Shown here one piece after another: positions 25,936-34,205 of a DNA stretch of 64,000 nucleotides. The translations under genes were made by a program, and so were the position numbers. The notes beneath the pieces were generated by a model that was given only the letters and a program-made list of their open reading frames with translations, was not told the DNA's origin and did no database searches. How positions within the stretch are numbered: the stretch's first letter is position 1; each line of letters starts with the position of its first letter. The stretch comes from an uncultured Prevotellaceae bacterium (GTDB taxonomy: Bacteria; Bacteroidota; Bacteroidia; Bacteroidales; Bacteroidaceae). Location of the stretch: the NCBI GenBank assembly GCA_900313615.1, contig OMRP01000013.1, positions 31,577-95,576 on the forward strand, given 5' to 3'.

Positions 25936-28900
25936 TTAATTATTGCCTATGATGACTAGTTTCTTGGCCTTCGACGCTTTCTGGCTACCGTCGCTGCCAA
26001 TGAGTACGCGGTAGAGATACACACCCGTCTGCAGTCGCTGTCCACCATCTACGGTCAGGTCCCACTGCATGGTATACGTATTATCGGTGCTCACGCCCGT
26101 CTCCTCATGTCGCCAAAGCAGACGGCCACTTAAGTCGAAGACCTCCAGTTCCACGTCCACCTGACAACCTCTGCGGTCGTGGTTGAGGATGAAGGTAGTA
26201 GTGGTGGATGCCGGGTTGTCGGTACAACTCACGCTGAACAATGTTGGTTCCAGTCCGTTGGCCACCTCGAATGACAATTCAGCCGTCGATGAGTTGTTGA
26301 GGATGTCCCACGCACGGAATTTCAATTTATGTTTTCCCACCGCCAATTCGGGGATGGTGTAGAATGTTTGTCCACTGGTGTAAGTTCCGAAGTCGTATGA
26401 GAAATTGTTGTTGAGGTTATAGGTACGCATCATCTCATCGTCGATGATGAGTTCCAGGTCATGCCCTATACCCGTTCCTGTGGCGTTGATGCCGTCTTTG
26501 TCGGTCACCTGCGCCACGAAGAAGGGTGTACTGTTCACCTTTCCTCCGTTGGTGAACGAAGGAGAGTTGAGGTAGCAGTATATGGACGGACCTATGGAGT
26601 CGTTGGCTGTTGCAGCGCTTCCGTTTACCTGGAACCGTTCAAAGGCCCCATTCACCGACCTGCTATAGTCGTTCTTCAGCGCGTAGAGGTTCATCAGTCC
26701 CGTTCCCTCGCTATAGTTGATGTCCATGGGTACGGCGAAGGTAAACGAGAACTTTCCGTTACGCACGCTGTCGGCTCCGTTGAACAGCACATTCTGTCTA
26801 TCTTCGAAGATGAAAGGCGAGGAAGCCTCCGCCTCATTGTTTCTGTGGCACACGATGCGTTGTTTCGTGTCGCGCACCACCACCGACACCATGCCGTTGA
26901 ACGACTCGTCAAGTTGCGCCTGCGTCTCCACATGGCCTGCCACACGAGCAACGGAACCCGCAGGCAGGTTGGCCACCACTTCGGCATCGGCTTTCTTTCC
27001 GTTGATACTGTCAACCACCACGCGAGCCATCGGTCTGTTGAGAGCCATCGCCGGGTCGCCAAGCAACGAATACTGCAGTTTGTTGGCCGAGCGGTCTTCA
27101 CCCGACGTGATGAGGTAGTTTTTAGCCAGTCTTTGCGCCTCTCCCAGTGTGGTGGGCTTGCCGTTGGTAGTGCTGAGCACATAACGCAGGAAAGCGCGGT
27201 TGATTACCCTGTTGTAGTTTGTCCACACCGTGCGTGTGGTACCGAAGAACGCCATCGACCCTCCTTTGGAATTGAGCACACATTCCTCACCGATATTCGT
27301 CACAGGACCATCGAATGGCATCACGTCGCACGATGCCGTTATCCACAGCGGCATATGCGTGTTGGTAAACTGTTGAAAGTCGGACAATTTGAGCACCCTC
27401 TCGTGCGAGATAGCTATTTCCGAGCCATGCCCTCCATAATCCATAATGAGCGCGCCATCAGCCTGTTGTTTCTTCAAAAGAGCCGTCACTTCAGGATAGA
27501 TGTTTCCTGCCGCCGACTTCTCCATGGTATACGCATCCCACATCACCCGTTTGCAATAATAGCCCGGGTACATGTCTTCTATGTATTCCGACACCTGGTT
27601 TACATCATTCATGTGAAGGTTGTTGTTACCATCGTCACCCATGAACACGATGATGTTCTGCCAGTCGCCGGCATCCTTATTCTCCATATAGGCGATGCTC
27701 TTGTCCACCACCACTTTGGCCTGTGCCGCTGAGCGCACGGGCAGTCGGCCCACGGCCACATCCAGTTTGTCGCCGGCGAGCAGGTTGACTCCCTCGCCAT
27801 CATCGAGCAGACAGAAGAAGCCGTCGTCAACATAGCAGTCGGTAGAACTGAATGAGTTTTCGCTTTCGTAGCACAGCAGAAAATCGTCGGGAGAGAAACT
27901 GCGGGTGGTGTTGGTGACCATGCGGTTGTCCCAGAAGCAGTCGCCGAAAAGGAGGAGATACGAAGGCATGTCGCTGTCCTGCTCAGCCCTGTCGTAGAGC
28001 ATTTTTAGGTAGCGCCTATAGGCATTGGCGTCTGGCGTTCCCGAGGAGAACTCATTGAAGAGTTCATCGGCAGGCACCACCCTCACGCGCAATCCGTCAC
28101 GCTGCACATGATAATCCGCCAGTCGCTGAGCCTGGTCGGCCCACTGCTGTGTGGTTGGTATGATGATGACCATGTCGACGAAGCCGTCGCCATGGTGGTC
28201 TTGGTTCGTGATGTTATACACATACTGTGCTGCGGGGAACGCGGTTGTGGAGAGTCGTGGTGCGCCATGTGGCGATTGATCCTCGATATCGATGAAGTCG
28301 AGGCACACCGGCCCACCCGACAGTGTCGTTATGGTGATGGTGTTCGTCGGTTGCAACGCCACGTTATATGTCCCCATCTGCATATTGCCGAAGTCGTGAT
28401 CACCCAGTGACATCGTCAGTTGTCCCACCACCTCGCCATTGATGGCCACTTGTGCCGTGCTATTCGACCCGGCACTCAGACGCACCCTCACCGTCCCTGT
28501 CGACGCTGCGCCTGAGGGAGTGTCCAACGTATAGTCTTTCGACGTCCCTTGTGCGATGGGTGCGTTTTCAAAGAGGTTGCGTCCTCCGTAGAACCAAGCG
28601 TAGTTATCCACCTCATGAAGGGCATGGTAATCGCCATTGGCGGGATAGAAAGAAGAGACGAAAGCCGCACTGTCGACAGCCAGCGGTTCACCATCACTTT
28701 CCGTAATGAAATAGCATCCTATGTTCGAGTAGGGGTTACGCGTACGTATCGACGATTTCTCCGTCCAATTAACTGGTCCCTTGGCATAGAAGAGACGTCG
28801 GCCACCAACCATGCACGATGGCACCTCTTGCAGATCGTCGAGAGCCTGCAACTCATCGCCCACCAGTTCTTCGTTCTGCAAGGCACCACCATAGCCATAG

Positions 28901-29475
28901 ATACGTACACGGCTGAGGTCAGTGAAACCAGCCTGTTTGGCCACCTCGGCAGTGAGTTGATGAACGCCCGTCGACGCCACACTTATTTTCGCCCACTTGC
29001 CTGTGGCCAGCACAGAGTGGTCTTTATAACGTCCAGCATGTTGTGAAGCACGTGCTGGCGCTCTTCTGACAGGATTCTTCGCTGTAGCCTCCACCCTGAG
29101 CATGAAACTCACCAGGATGAGGTCACGCCCCTCGCGGCGAGCGAGCGGCACGAAAGACACTTCCAACGCACCTTTTTTTCTGTTGACTACGATACGCTGT
29201 TCCACCACCGGCAATTCTGGCAGCACCGCCTGAGTGATGCGCGCATAGTTTCGTCTATCTGCTGCACTCATCGGGATGAACTCCGGATAATCAATGCTCA
29301 CTTGGTAGATAGAGTCGGCATAGTTAGCCTCCAGAGGTATGGAATAAGAGAAACGCGGCAGCACACTGTCGATGCTCACCTCGTCGGCGGTGAGGTTATA
29401 GAAACGTTGGGCGCCTGCTTGCAACGTGCACAGCAGTAGCCAAAACGTGATGATATGTCGCAATGCTTTCCGCAT
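25936..29475 (-). CDS. porU: Type IX secretion sortase PorU
   Basis: 1179 residues with a signal peptide ending QAGAQ. A gingipain-like C25 peptidase domain occupies roughly residues 400-770. The catalytic His is in MDYGGHGSE (about 682) and the Cys in WITASCDVMPFDGP (about 715); their spacing matches that in gingipains. The C-terminus (EVFDLSGRLLWRHEETG to LVIIGNN) is a type IX-type beta-sandwich. PorU removes the C-terminal signal of secreted proteins and attaches them to lipopolysaccharide at the surface. It is 6 bp from the FAH-family gene and 43 bp from porV. The exported amylase and galactanase of this window have tails of the kind this system recognises. Confidence 0.95.
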   Translation of the reverse strand: MRKALRHIITFWLLLCTLQAGAQRFYNLTADEVSIDSVLPRFSYSIPLEANYADSIYQVSIDYPEFIPMSAADRRNYARITQAVLPELPVVEQRIVVNRKKGALEVSFVPLARREGRDLILVSFMLRVEATAKNPVRRAPARASQHAGRYKDHSVLATGKWAKISVASTGVHQLTAEVAKQAGFTDLSRVRIYGYGGALQNEELVGDELQALDDLQEVPSCMVGGRRLFYAKGPVNWTEKSSIRTRNPYSNIGCYFITESDGEPLAVDSAAFVSSFYPANGDYHALHEVDNYAWFYGGRNLFENAPIAQGTSKDYTLDTPSGAASTGTVRVRLSAGSNSTAQVAINGEVVGQLTMSLGDHDFGNMQMGTYNVALQPTNTITITTLSGGPVCLDFIDIEDQSPHGAPRLSTTAFPAAQYVYNITNQDHHGDGFVDMVIIIPTTQQWADQAQRLADYHVQRDGLRVRVVPADELFNEFSSGTPDANAYRRYLKMLYDRAEQDSDMPSYLLLFGDCFWDNRMVTNTTRSFSPDDFLLCYESENSFSSTDCYVDDGFFCLLDDGEGVNLLAGDKLDVAVGRLPVRSAAQAKVVVDKSIAYMENKDAGDWQNIIVFMGDDGNNNLHMNDVNQVSEYIEDMYPGYYCKRVMWDAYTMEKSAAGNIYPEVTALLKKQQADGALIMDYGGHGSEIAISHERVLKLSDFQQFTNTHMPLWITASCDVMPFDGPVTNIGEECVLNSKGGSMAFFGTTRTVWTNYNRVINRAFLRYVLSTTNGKPTTLGEAQRLAKNYLITSGEDRSANKLQYSLLGDPAMALNRPMARVVVDSINGKKADAEVVANLPAGSVARVAGHVETQAQLDESFNGMVSVVVRDTKQRIVCHRNNEAEASSPFIFEDRQNVLFNGADSVRNGKFSFTFAVPMDINYSEGTGLMNLYALKNDYSRSVNGAFERFQVNGSAATANDSIGPSIYCYLNSPSFTNGGKVNSTPFFVAQVTDKDGINATGTGIGHDLELIIDDEMMRTYNLNNNFSYDFGTYTSGQTFYTIPELAVGKHKLKFRAWDILNNSSTAELSFEVANGLEPTLFSVSCTDNPASTTTTFILNHDRRGCQVDVELEVFDLSGRLLWRHEETGVSTDNTYTMQWDLTVDGGQRLQTGVYLYRVLIGSDGSQKASKAKKLVIIGNN

Positions 29476-29481
29476 AGAATG

Positions 29482-30099
29482 TCATTTCACATTGAAGTGC
29501 AACACCCCCATTACATCCACGGTGCCATCTATATGGTCGTCGATGGCCACCGTTGTTGCTGGCGAAGGTGTTCCAGTGAACAGGATGTCGCCTGTTCGCA
29601 AAGTCATATAACGGCTGATGTGCGCCACCAAGGCATCCACCGAGTGCACCATCTGTGCGGTGCAGCCCTCCTGTACCCTTTGTCCGTTGATGTCGAGACT
29701 GAAATGCAAGTCCTGCACCGGTGGCAGTTGGTCTTTAGGCACCCATTCGCCGATGGCCGCCGACTGGTCGAAGACCACCGCCGCATCCCACGGCAATCCG
29801 CTGCTTCTCAACCGTTGCAGCACATCCACTGCCACGAAGTTCACCCCTACGGTGAAAGCGTCGTAATAGCGATGCGCAAACCGTTCGGGTATCCCTTTAC
29901 CCAACCTGTTTATCCTCACCACCAATTCAGCCTGTCCCTCCACGCGCCCCAATTCATTCGGCACGAAGAATGGTTTGCCGTTTCTGAGCAGCGTAGAATC
30001 GGGCTTAGTGTAAAACACCGGCAGTCCGTTATTCAATAACGTATTATTGTCGTCTTTATTGTGCCAGGGATAATTCATCCCCACTGCAAATATTTTCAT
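29482..30099 (-). CDS. Fumarylacetoacetate hydrolase-family protein
   Basis: 205 residues from the ATG at 30099 (MKIFAVGMNYPWH). An in-frame ATG at 30162 lies in repetitive sequence next to the tsf terminator and is rejected. The fold is shown by PVFYTKPDSTLL (about 27), EGQAELVVRI with the metal ligand Glu (about 52), AFTVGVNFVAVD (about 79) and LRTGDILFTGTPSPATTV near 170. Family members hydrolyse or decarboxylate acylpyruvate-like diketones. The pairing with porU is a syntenic habit in Bacteroidales rather than a known functional link. Confidence 0.88.
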   Translation of the reverse strand: MKIFAVGMNYPWHNKDDNNTLLNNGLPVFYTKPDSTLLRNGKPFFVPNELGRVEGQAELVVRINRLGKGIPERFAHRYYDAFTVGVNFVAVDVLQRLRSSGLPWDAAVVFDQSAAIGEWVPKDQLPPVQDLHFSLDINGQRVQEGCTAQMVHSVDALVAHISRYMTLRTGDILFTGTPSPATTVAIDDHIDGTVDVMGVLHFNVK

Positions 30100-30153
30100 A
30101 AGGTGATGGATGTATGAGGTGAGATGTGATGAGGTATGCGAGGTTGTGAGCAG

Positions 30154-30188
30154 AAAGAGCATGCACCGCCAAGCGATGCATGCTCTTT
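30154..30188 (-). terminator. Terminator of the rplM-rpsI-rpsB-tsf operon
   Basis: AAAGAGCATGCA (30154-30165) is complementary to 30177-30188 over 12 bp around an 11-nt loop. It lies 26 bp after the tsf stop. Confidence 0.75.
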
Positions 30189-30213
30189 GAATTATACCTA
30201 TCTGCGTATTGAT

Positions 30214-31206
30214 TTACTCAGCGCGCAGTGTGAAGCGCTTGAAGTCGAGCACCTTGAGTTCCTTGTCGGCACTCTTGAGGTAGTCGGAGACTGTCATCTT
30301 GGTGTCCCAGATGTACTCCTGTTTCACCAGACAAGAATCCTTGAAGAACTTCTGCAAACGTCCCTGAGCGATGTTCTGAACCATCTGCTCGGGCAGGTTG
30401 GCAGCCTTCTCCTCGGCCACGCGAACCTTCAGGTCGCGAATCTCCTGAGCCTGAGCCTCGGTAATCTCCTTCTTGGCGATACCCTCGGCGAGGTGCTCCT
30501 CGTTTTCAGCGATGTAGAGGTTGAAGCCAGCCTTCTTCAAAGCGGCCTCCACAGCCTTCTGCACCTGCTCCTGCTTGGTCTTCTCGATAGCCACCTTCAG
30601 CTCGCTCTCCTTCACCGACTCGGGGATGCTGTCCACATCGAGACCCAGCGGGTTGGTGTTGGCCACCTGCAGTGTCAGGTTGTGTCCCTGCTCCTCGGCA
30701 GCCTTGTTCAGCTGCACCATGGTGCACAGGAGGTTCTTGTTCTGGTGGTTATAGGTGTAGATATTCTCACCTTCGATGAAGAGGTAACCGTCAAGTTCCA
30801 TCTTCTCGCCCGTGATACCCGAGCGCTGGACGACAGCATCGGCCACTTTGGCACCATCGGCCAGGGTGAGTTCCTTCACCTCGTCGAGGCTCTTGCAGCG
30901 GTTCTCCACGGCAGCATCGAGGATGCTCTGTGTGAGCGCGATGAAATCCTTACCATTGGCCACGAAGTCGGTTTCGCACTTCAGGGCGATCATAGCACCG
31001 AAACCATTGGCAACCTTTACGAGCACGCAGCCGTTGGATGTCTCACGGTCGGAACGTTTGGCGGCGATGGCCAAACCACGCTGGCGCACCAGTTCGATGG
31101 CTTTCTCGATATCGCCTTCAGCCTCGGTAAGAGCCTTCTTGCAGTCAGCGAGACCGGCACCGGTCATCTTACGCAGTTTCTGTATGTCAGCTATTGTAAC
31201 AGCCAT
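30214..31206 (-). CDS. tsf: Translation elongation factor Ts
   Basis: 330 residues, the longer EF-Ts seen in Bacteroidetes. The N-terminal UBA-like domain is ITIADIQKLRKMTGAGLADCKKAL (4-27). The core element is KCETDFVANGKDFI (about 75-88), and dimerisation and C-terminal modules follow. EF-Ts regenerates EF-Tu-GTP during translation. It is the last gene of the ribosomal operon, 42 bp after rpsB, and is followed by a terminator. Confidence 0.98.
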   Translation of the reverse strand: MAVTIADIQKLRKMTGAGLADCKKALTEAEGDIEKAIELVRQRGLAIAAKRSDRETSNGCVLVKVANGFGAMIALKCETDFVANGKDFIALTQSILDAAVENRCKSLDEVKELTLADGAKVADAVVQRSGITGEKMELDGYLFIEGENIYTYNHQNKNLLCTMVQLNKAAEEQGHNLTLQVANTNPLGLDVDSIPESVKESELKVAIEKTKQEQVQKAVEAALKKAGFNLYIAENEEHLAEGIAKKEITEAQAQEIRDLKVRVAEEKAANLPEQMVQNIAQGRLQKFFKDSCLVKQEYIWDTKMTVSDYLKSADKELKVLDFKRFTLRAE

Positions 31207-31248
31207 AATTATTTATAAGTTTGTAAGTTTTTAAAAGTTATAAATTGA

Positions 31249-32145
31249 TTACTCGGCGGCAGGAGCCTCTTCCTTGGCGGGAGCAGCCTCCTCGGCGGCG
31301 GGAGCCTCTTCCTTGGCAGGAGCAGCCTCCTCAGCGGCGAGAGCTTCTTCCTTGGCGGGAGCGGCCTCTTCCTTACGGGCGCGGCGGGCGCGACGCTGTG
31401 GGCGCTCTGCCACTTCCTCAGCCTGCTCGGCAGCGGCTTTCTCATCGGCTTTCTCAGCCTTGCGCTCTTCCAGACCTTCGGCGATAGCCTCGCAGCAAGC
31501 TGTCAGGATGACGTTGACGCTGTCTTTGGCATCGTCGTTGGCGGGAATCACGAAGTCCACCTCATTGGGATCAGAGTTGGTGTCGACGATAGCGAACACG
31601 GGGATACCGAGGCGCTGAGCCTCTTTGACGGCAATGTTCTCCTTCATCACGTCAACCACGAAGAGAGCGGAGGGCAGACGGGTGAGGTCGGCGATGGAAC
31701 CGAGGTTCTTCTCCAGTTTCGCGCGCTGGCGAGTGATCTGCAGCAACTCACGTTTTGAGAGGTTGGCATAGGTGCCATCGCTCATCAGTTTGTCGATGGT
31801 TGCCATTTTCTTCACTGCCTTGCGGATGGTGGGGAAGTTGGTGAGCATACCGCCCGGCCAGCGTTCAATCACATAAGGCATGTTCACGCTGGTGGCCTTG
31901 TCGGCGATGATGTCCTTGGCCTGTTTTTTAGTAGCAACGAACAGAATCTTCTTTCCTTGCTTGGCAATCTGCTTCAGAGCTTCAGCGGCCTCGTCTATTT
32001 TGGCCACAGTCTTGTGCAGGTCGATGATATGAATGCCATTGCGCTCCATGAAGATGTAGGGAGCCATGGCGGGATTCCACTTGCGGCGGAGGTGTCCGAA
32101 ATGGCATCCAGCCTCCAGCAGCATATCAAAATTTGTTCTTGACAT
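31249..32145 (-). CDS. rpsB: 30S ribosomal protein S2 with a repetitive acidic/alanine tail
   Basis: 298 residues. The S2 core (MSRTNFDMLLEAGCHFGHLRRKWNP to about residue 225) is normal. The C-terminal 70 residues are an added tail: a basic RPQRRARRARK patch, then three 13-residue repeats of the form EEAAPAKEEAPAA encoded by a 39-bp tandem repeat (about 31250-31368). Tails rich in Ala, Glu and Lys on S2 are known in this phylum, but the exact repeats differ between species. It follows rpsI by a 109-bp spacer with RNA structure and precedes tsf. Confidence 0.97.
   Translation of the reverse strand: MSRTNFDMLLEAGCHFGHLRRKWNPAMAPYIFMERNGIHIIDLHKTVAKIDEAAEALKQIAKQGKKILFVATKKQAKDIIADKATSVNMPYVIERWPGGMLTNFPTIRKAVKKMATIDKLMSDGTYANLSKRELLQITRQRAKLEKNLGSIADLTRLPSALFVVDVMKENIAVKEAQRLGIPVFAIVDTNSDPNEVDFVIPANDDAKDSVNVILTACCEAIAEGLEERKAEKADEKAAAEQAEEVAERPQRRARRARKEEAAPAKEEALAAEEAAPAKEEAPAAEEAAPAKEEAPAAE
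31250..31368 (-). repeat. 39-bp tandem repeat in the 3' end of rpsB, three copies
   Basis: Three nearly identical 39-bp units encode EEAAPAKEEA(P/L)AA. One unit has Leu for Pro. Copy number could change by slippage without breaking the frame. Confidence 0.85.
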
Positions 32146-32254
32146 TGTTGTTGTGTTTAAAATTTGTTTACTTTCCTTTTAGTTTCTCTGTGAACCAACC
32201 ATCAGGTAACCGCCATGCGGGTCCTCACGGTTTGGATGCTAAACTGAATAAAAA
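32146..32254 (-). promoter_or_regulatory. Structured rpsI-rpsB spacer, candidate S2 leader
   Basis: On the minus strand a long arm begins CCAAACCGTGAGG and pairs with CCTGATGGTTGG. It encloses an ACCCGC/GCGGT stem with an ATG loop (about 32197-32239). The size and position before rpsB suggest an autoregulatory S2-binding leader; this is inferred. Confidence 0.5.
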
Positions 32255-32641
32255 TTAACGCTTGCTGAACTGGAAGCGACGACGAGCCTTCGGACGTCCT
32301 GGCTTCTTACGCTCTACAGCACGAGAGTCGCGAGTGAGGAAACCATGATCCTTGAGGTTCTTCTTATCCTCGGCGTTAATCTTCACCAGAGCCCTAGCAA
32401 TAGCCAGACGCAGTGCTTGGCTCTGTCCGGTGAAACCACCACCGTCGAGGTTTGCCTTGATGTCGTACTTCTCAGCTACCTCGAGCAGGTTGAGCGGCTG
32501 TTTTACCACATACTGCAAGATGGCTGAGGGGAAATATTCGGTCAGTTCTTTCTTGTTAATGATGATTTTTCCTGTACCTTCGCTCACGTAAACGCGTGCT
32601 ACAGCGCTTTTGCGGCGACCTATTGCATTAATCAAATCCAT
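32255..32641 (-). CDS. rpsI: 30S ribosomal protein S9
   Basis: 128 residues, full length. It opens INAIGRRKSAVARVYVSEGTGKIIINKK and ends DSRAVERKKPGRPKARRRFQFSKR, the conserved C-terminal tail that reaches the P-site tRNA on the 30S subunit. rplM lies 8 bp upstream, the near-universal L13-S9 pairing. Confidence 0.98.
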   Translation of the reverse strand: MDLINAIGRRKSAVARVYVSEGTGKIIINKKELTEYFPSAILQYVVKQPLNLLEVAEKYDIKANLDGGGFTGQSQALRLAIARALVKINAEDKKNLKDHGFLTRDSRAVERKKPGRPKARRRFQFSKR

Positions 32642-32649
32642 CCTATTTA

Positions 32650-33111
32650 TTATTTATACTGGTTAATATCAATTGCCTTGGGTTTCTGAGCCTCATGTTT
32701 GTGCTCTGTACCATTGTAGATATAGAGGTTGTTGAGAAGGCTGCGGCCGAGGGGACCTTTAGGGAGCATACCCTTCACGGCGTGGCGCAGAATGCGTTCG
32801 GGGCCAAATTCACGCTTGCGCAGTTCAGCGGGCGTGTTGAAGCGCTGGCCACCTGGATAACCAGTATAGCGGGTGTACACTTTATCGGTTTCTTTCTTTC
32901 CGGTGAACACCACCTTGGCTGCATTGATGATGATAACATTGTCGCCACAGTCAACATGCGGCGTGAAAGTGGGTTTGTATTTCCCACGGAGCAGTTTGGC
33001 AACCTTCGAGCACAGACGACCCACAACTTGGTCGGTAGCGTCGATAACCACCCACTCTTTCTTGGCTGTTTCCTTGTTGATGGAAATAGTCTTGTAACTT
33101 AAAGTGTTCAT
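32650..33111 (-). CDS. rplM: 50S ribosomal protein L13
   Basis: 153 residues, full length. It has WVVIDATDQVVGRLCSKVAKLLRGK near the N-terminus and the central GDNVIIINAAKVVFTGKK, with an HAVKGMLPKGPLGR segment that contacts 23S rRNA. It is the first gene of the rplM-rpsI-rpsB-tsf operon, preceded by a leader of about 130 nt with a strong hairpin and a -7 element at 33254-33261. Confidence 0.98.
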   Translation of the reverse strand: MNTLSYKTISINKETAKKEWVVIDATDQVVGRLCSKVAKLLRGKYKPTFTPHVDCGDNVIIINAAKVVFTGKKETDKVYTRYTGYPGGQRFNTPAELRKREFGPERILRHAVKGMLPKGPLGRSLLNNLYIYNGTEHKHEAQKPKAIDINQYK

Positions 33112-33248
33112 TTTAAATGATTGAATTAACTACTAAAAAACGTTTTTTATTCACACTGGAAGGCGATTCACTAACCACCATGCCCGGCCAAAGGCACAGC
33201 TATTAACACGCTCATCCTCGGGGGCCTAAGACTCCCCCGAAATAATCG
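33112..33248 (-). promoter_or_regulatory. Leader RNA of the L13 operon
   Basis: The transcript from the promoter at 33254-33261 would begin near 33248. It contains a hairpin with arms TCGGGGG/CCCCCGA (33218-33224 and 33234-33240), a smaller TGCC/GGCA hairpin at 33181-33196 and a self-complementary AAAAAACGTTTTTT (33135-33148) near the start codon. It fits a ribosomal-protein autoregulatory leader; L13 leaders have been proposed for this class, but I could not test the match. Confidence 0.6.
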
Positions 33249-33253
33249 GACTG

Positions 33254-33261
33254 CAAAGGTA
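33254..33261 (-). promoter_or_regulatory. -7 element of the ribosomal operon promoter
   Basis: The minus strand reads TACCTTTG, an exact consensus match. No TTTG is seen at the usual -33 spacing. From here to 33440 no further feature was found. Confidence 0.7.
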
Positions 33262-33440
33262 CTACCTTTTTATGGGATAACCGCTAGGATTGTGCCATCA
33301 AAGACAGGAAATTATTCTTTATTAACAATATTAACATTAATTATTTTTATGCGAATTCAACAAACGCCTTGCGCAACAATACATGAAGATAGGCGGCACC
33401 TTGGAACCGAAGGTCACTGTTTGCGAAGCATGGGAAAGTA

Positions 33441-33555
33441 AAAATCCAAATAAATTTGGTTTTTCTCTCGGTTTGCACTACCTTTCCATAAGTTAGGCAG
33501 CACCTTGGAAAAATCCAAATAAATTTGGTTTTTCTCTCGGTTTGCACTACCTTTG
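33441..33555 (+). promoter_or_regulatory. Tandemly duplicated promoter of the polysaccharide operon
   Basis: About 45 bp starting AAAATCCAAATAAATTTGG is present twice, at 33441-33485 and 33510-33554, 69 bp apart. Each copy has TTTG (33455-33458; 33524-33527), a 20-bp spacer and a -7 element: TACCTTTC in the first copy, TACCTTTG (33548-33555) in the second. The second is the better match and lies 24 bp before the gene. Each -33 sits in the perfect dyad CCAAATAAATTTGG (33446-33459; 33515-33528). Confidence 0.8.
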
Positions 33556-33579
33556 CCACAAAAAGAGCTATAGCGTGGC

Positions 33580-34188
33580 ATGAACAGATACACCCAAGCC
33601 ATATTACTATCGGCATCGGCATTGCGGATGCTGCCGCACATCGCGCTGTATATGGCCTACCGCAAACGGATAGACCCCGACTTGGTGAAATACCAAGACC
33701 GGAAGACAGGGGTGCGGAATTTTATAAAGGTTTGCACACGCGAACGCGTGTTTCGCAACCTGTTCTATTACCGTCTGGGCGAATACCGGTCGGTATGGGT
33801 GAAATGGATGCTGCCGCCCGAGCGGTCACTCCATATCTGGTGCCCCAGCATCGGCAAGGGGGCACATTTCGAGCATAACTATGCCACGTATCTCAATGCC
33901 GAAAGCATAGGAAAAGACTTCTATTGCCTTCAGTTGGTGACCCTCGGCAACGACAAGGAAGGGCACCGTCCCACCATCGGCGACAACGTGAAGATTTTCA
34001 CCGGTGCCACGGTATTCGGGGGTATACATATCGGCAACCACGTGACCATCGGTGCTGGTGCCGTGGTGAACATGGACGTGCCCGACAACTGCACCGTGAC
34101 AGGGAATCCGGGGGTGGTAAGGAGGAAAGGCGAGGGGCAAGGAGCAAGGGGCAGGGGGCAAGAGAATACCACTCCGAATGCCACCTAA
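33580..34188 (+). CDS. Left-handed beta-helix acyltransferase (serine acetyltransferase-like)
   Basis: 202 residues. The N-terminal part is helical. From about residue 85 it shows hexapeptide turns: IGKGAHFEHN, IGDNVKIFTGATVFGGIHIGNHVTIGAGAVV. These have the CysE-type ending DVPDNCTVTGNPGVV, so it transfers an acyl group, most likely acetyl to a sugar or serine in surface polysaccharide synthesis. The final 20 or so residues (GEGQGARGRGQENTTPNAT) lie outside the family domain and are encoded by a copy of the GGGGCAAG intergenic repeat. First gene of the operon with licD, flippase and glycosyltransferase. Confidence 0.88.
   Translation: MNRYTQAILLSASALRMLPHIALYMAYRKRIDPDLVKYQDRKTGVRNFIKVCTRERVFRNLFYYRLGEYRSVWVKWMLPPERSLHIWCPSIGKGAHFEHNYATYLNAESIGKDFYCLQLVTLGNDKEGHRPTIGDNVKIFTGATVFGGIHIGNHVTIGAGAVVNMDVPDNCTVTGNPGVVRRKGEGQGARGRGQENTTPNAT
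34133..34172 (+). repeat. GGGGCAAG-type micro-repeat inside a coding sequence, copy 2
   Basis: It contains AGGGGCAAGGAGCAAG, identical to sequence in the spacer before recG, and ends in AGAGAATACC. Here it encodes the C-terminal tail of the acyltransferase. Confidence 0.65.
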
Positions 34189-34205
34189 ACCTTAACGTTA
34201 GAGAA

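Noticed and set aside
26461-27732. Plus-strand open frame of 423 codons opposite porU
   Set aside because: Antisense shadow of a well-supported peptidase gene; composition is atypical (His and Arg rich).
30136-31218. Plus-strand open frame of 360 codons opposite tsf
   Set aside because: Leu-rich antisense translation of the EF-Ts gene, without recognisable domains.
33441-33555. Invertible capsule promoter
   Set aside because: The two copies are in direct, not inverted, orientation and no recombinase gene is nearby.
33924-34205. N-terminal extension of the LicD gene
   Set aside because: It overlaps the acyltransferase gene in another frame; the LicD fold begins after the ATG at 34206.
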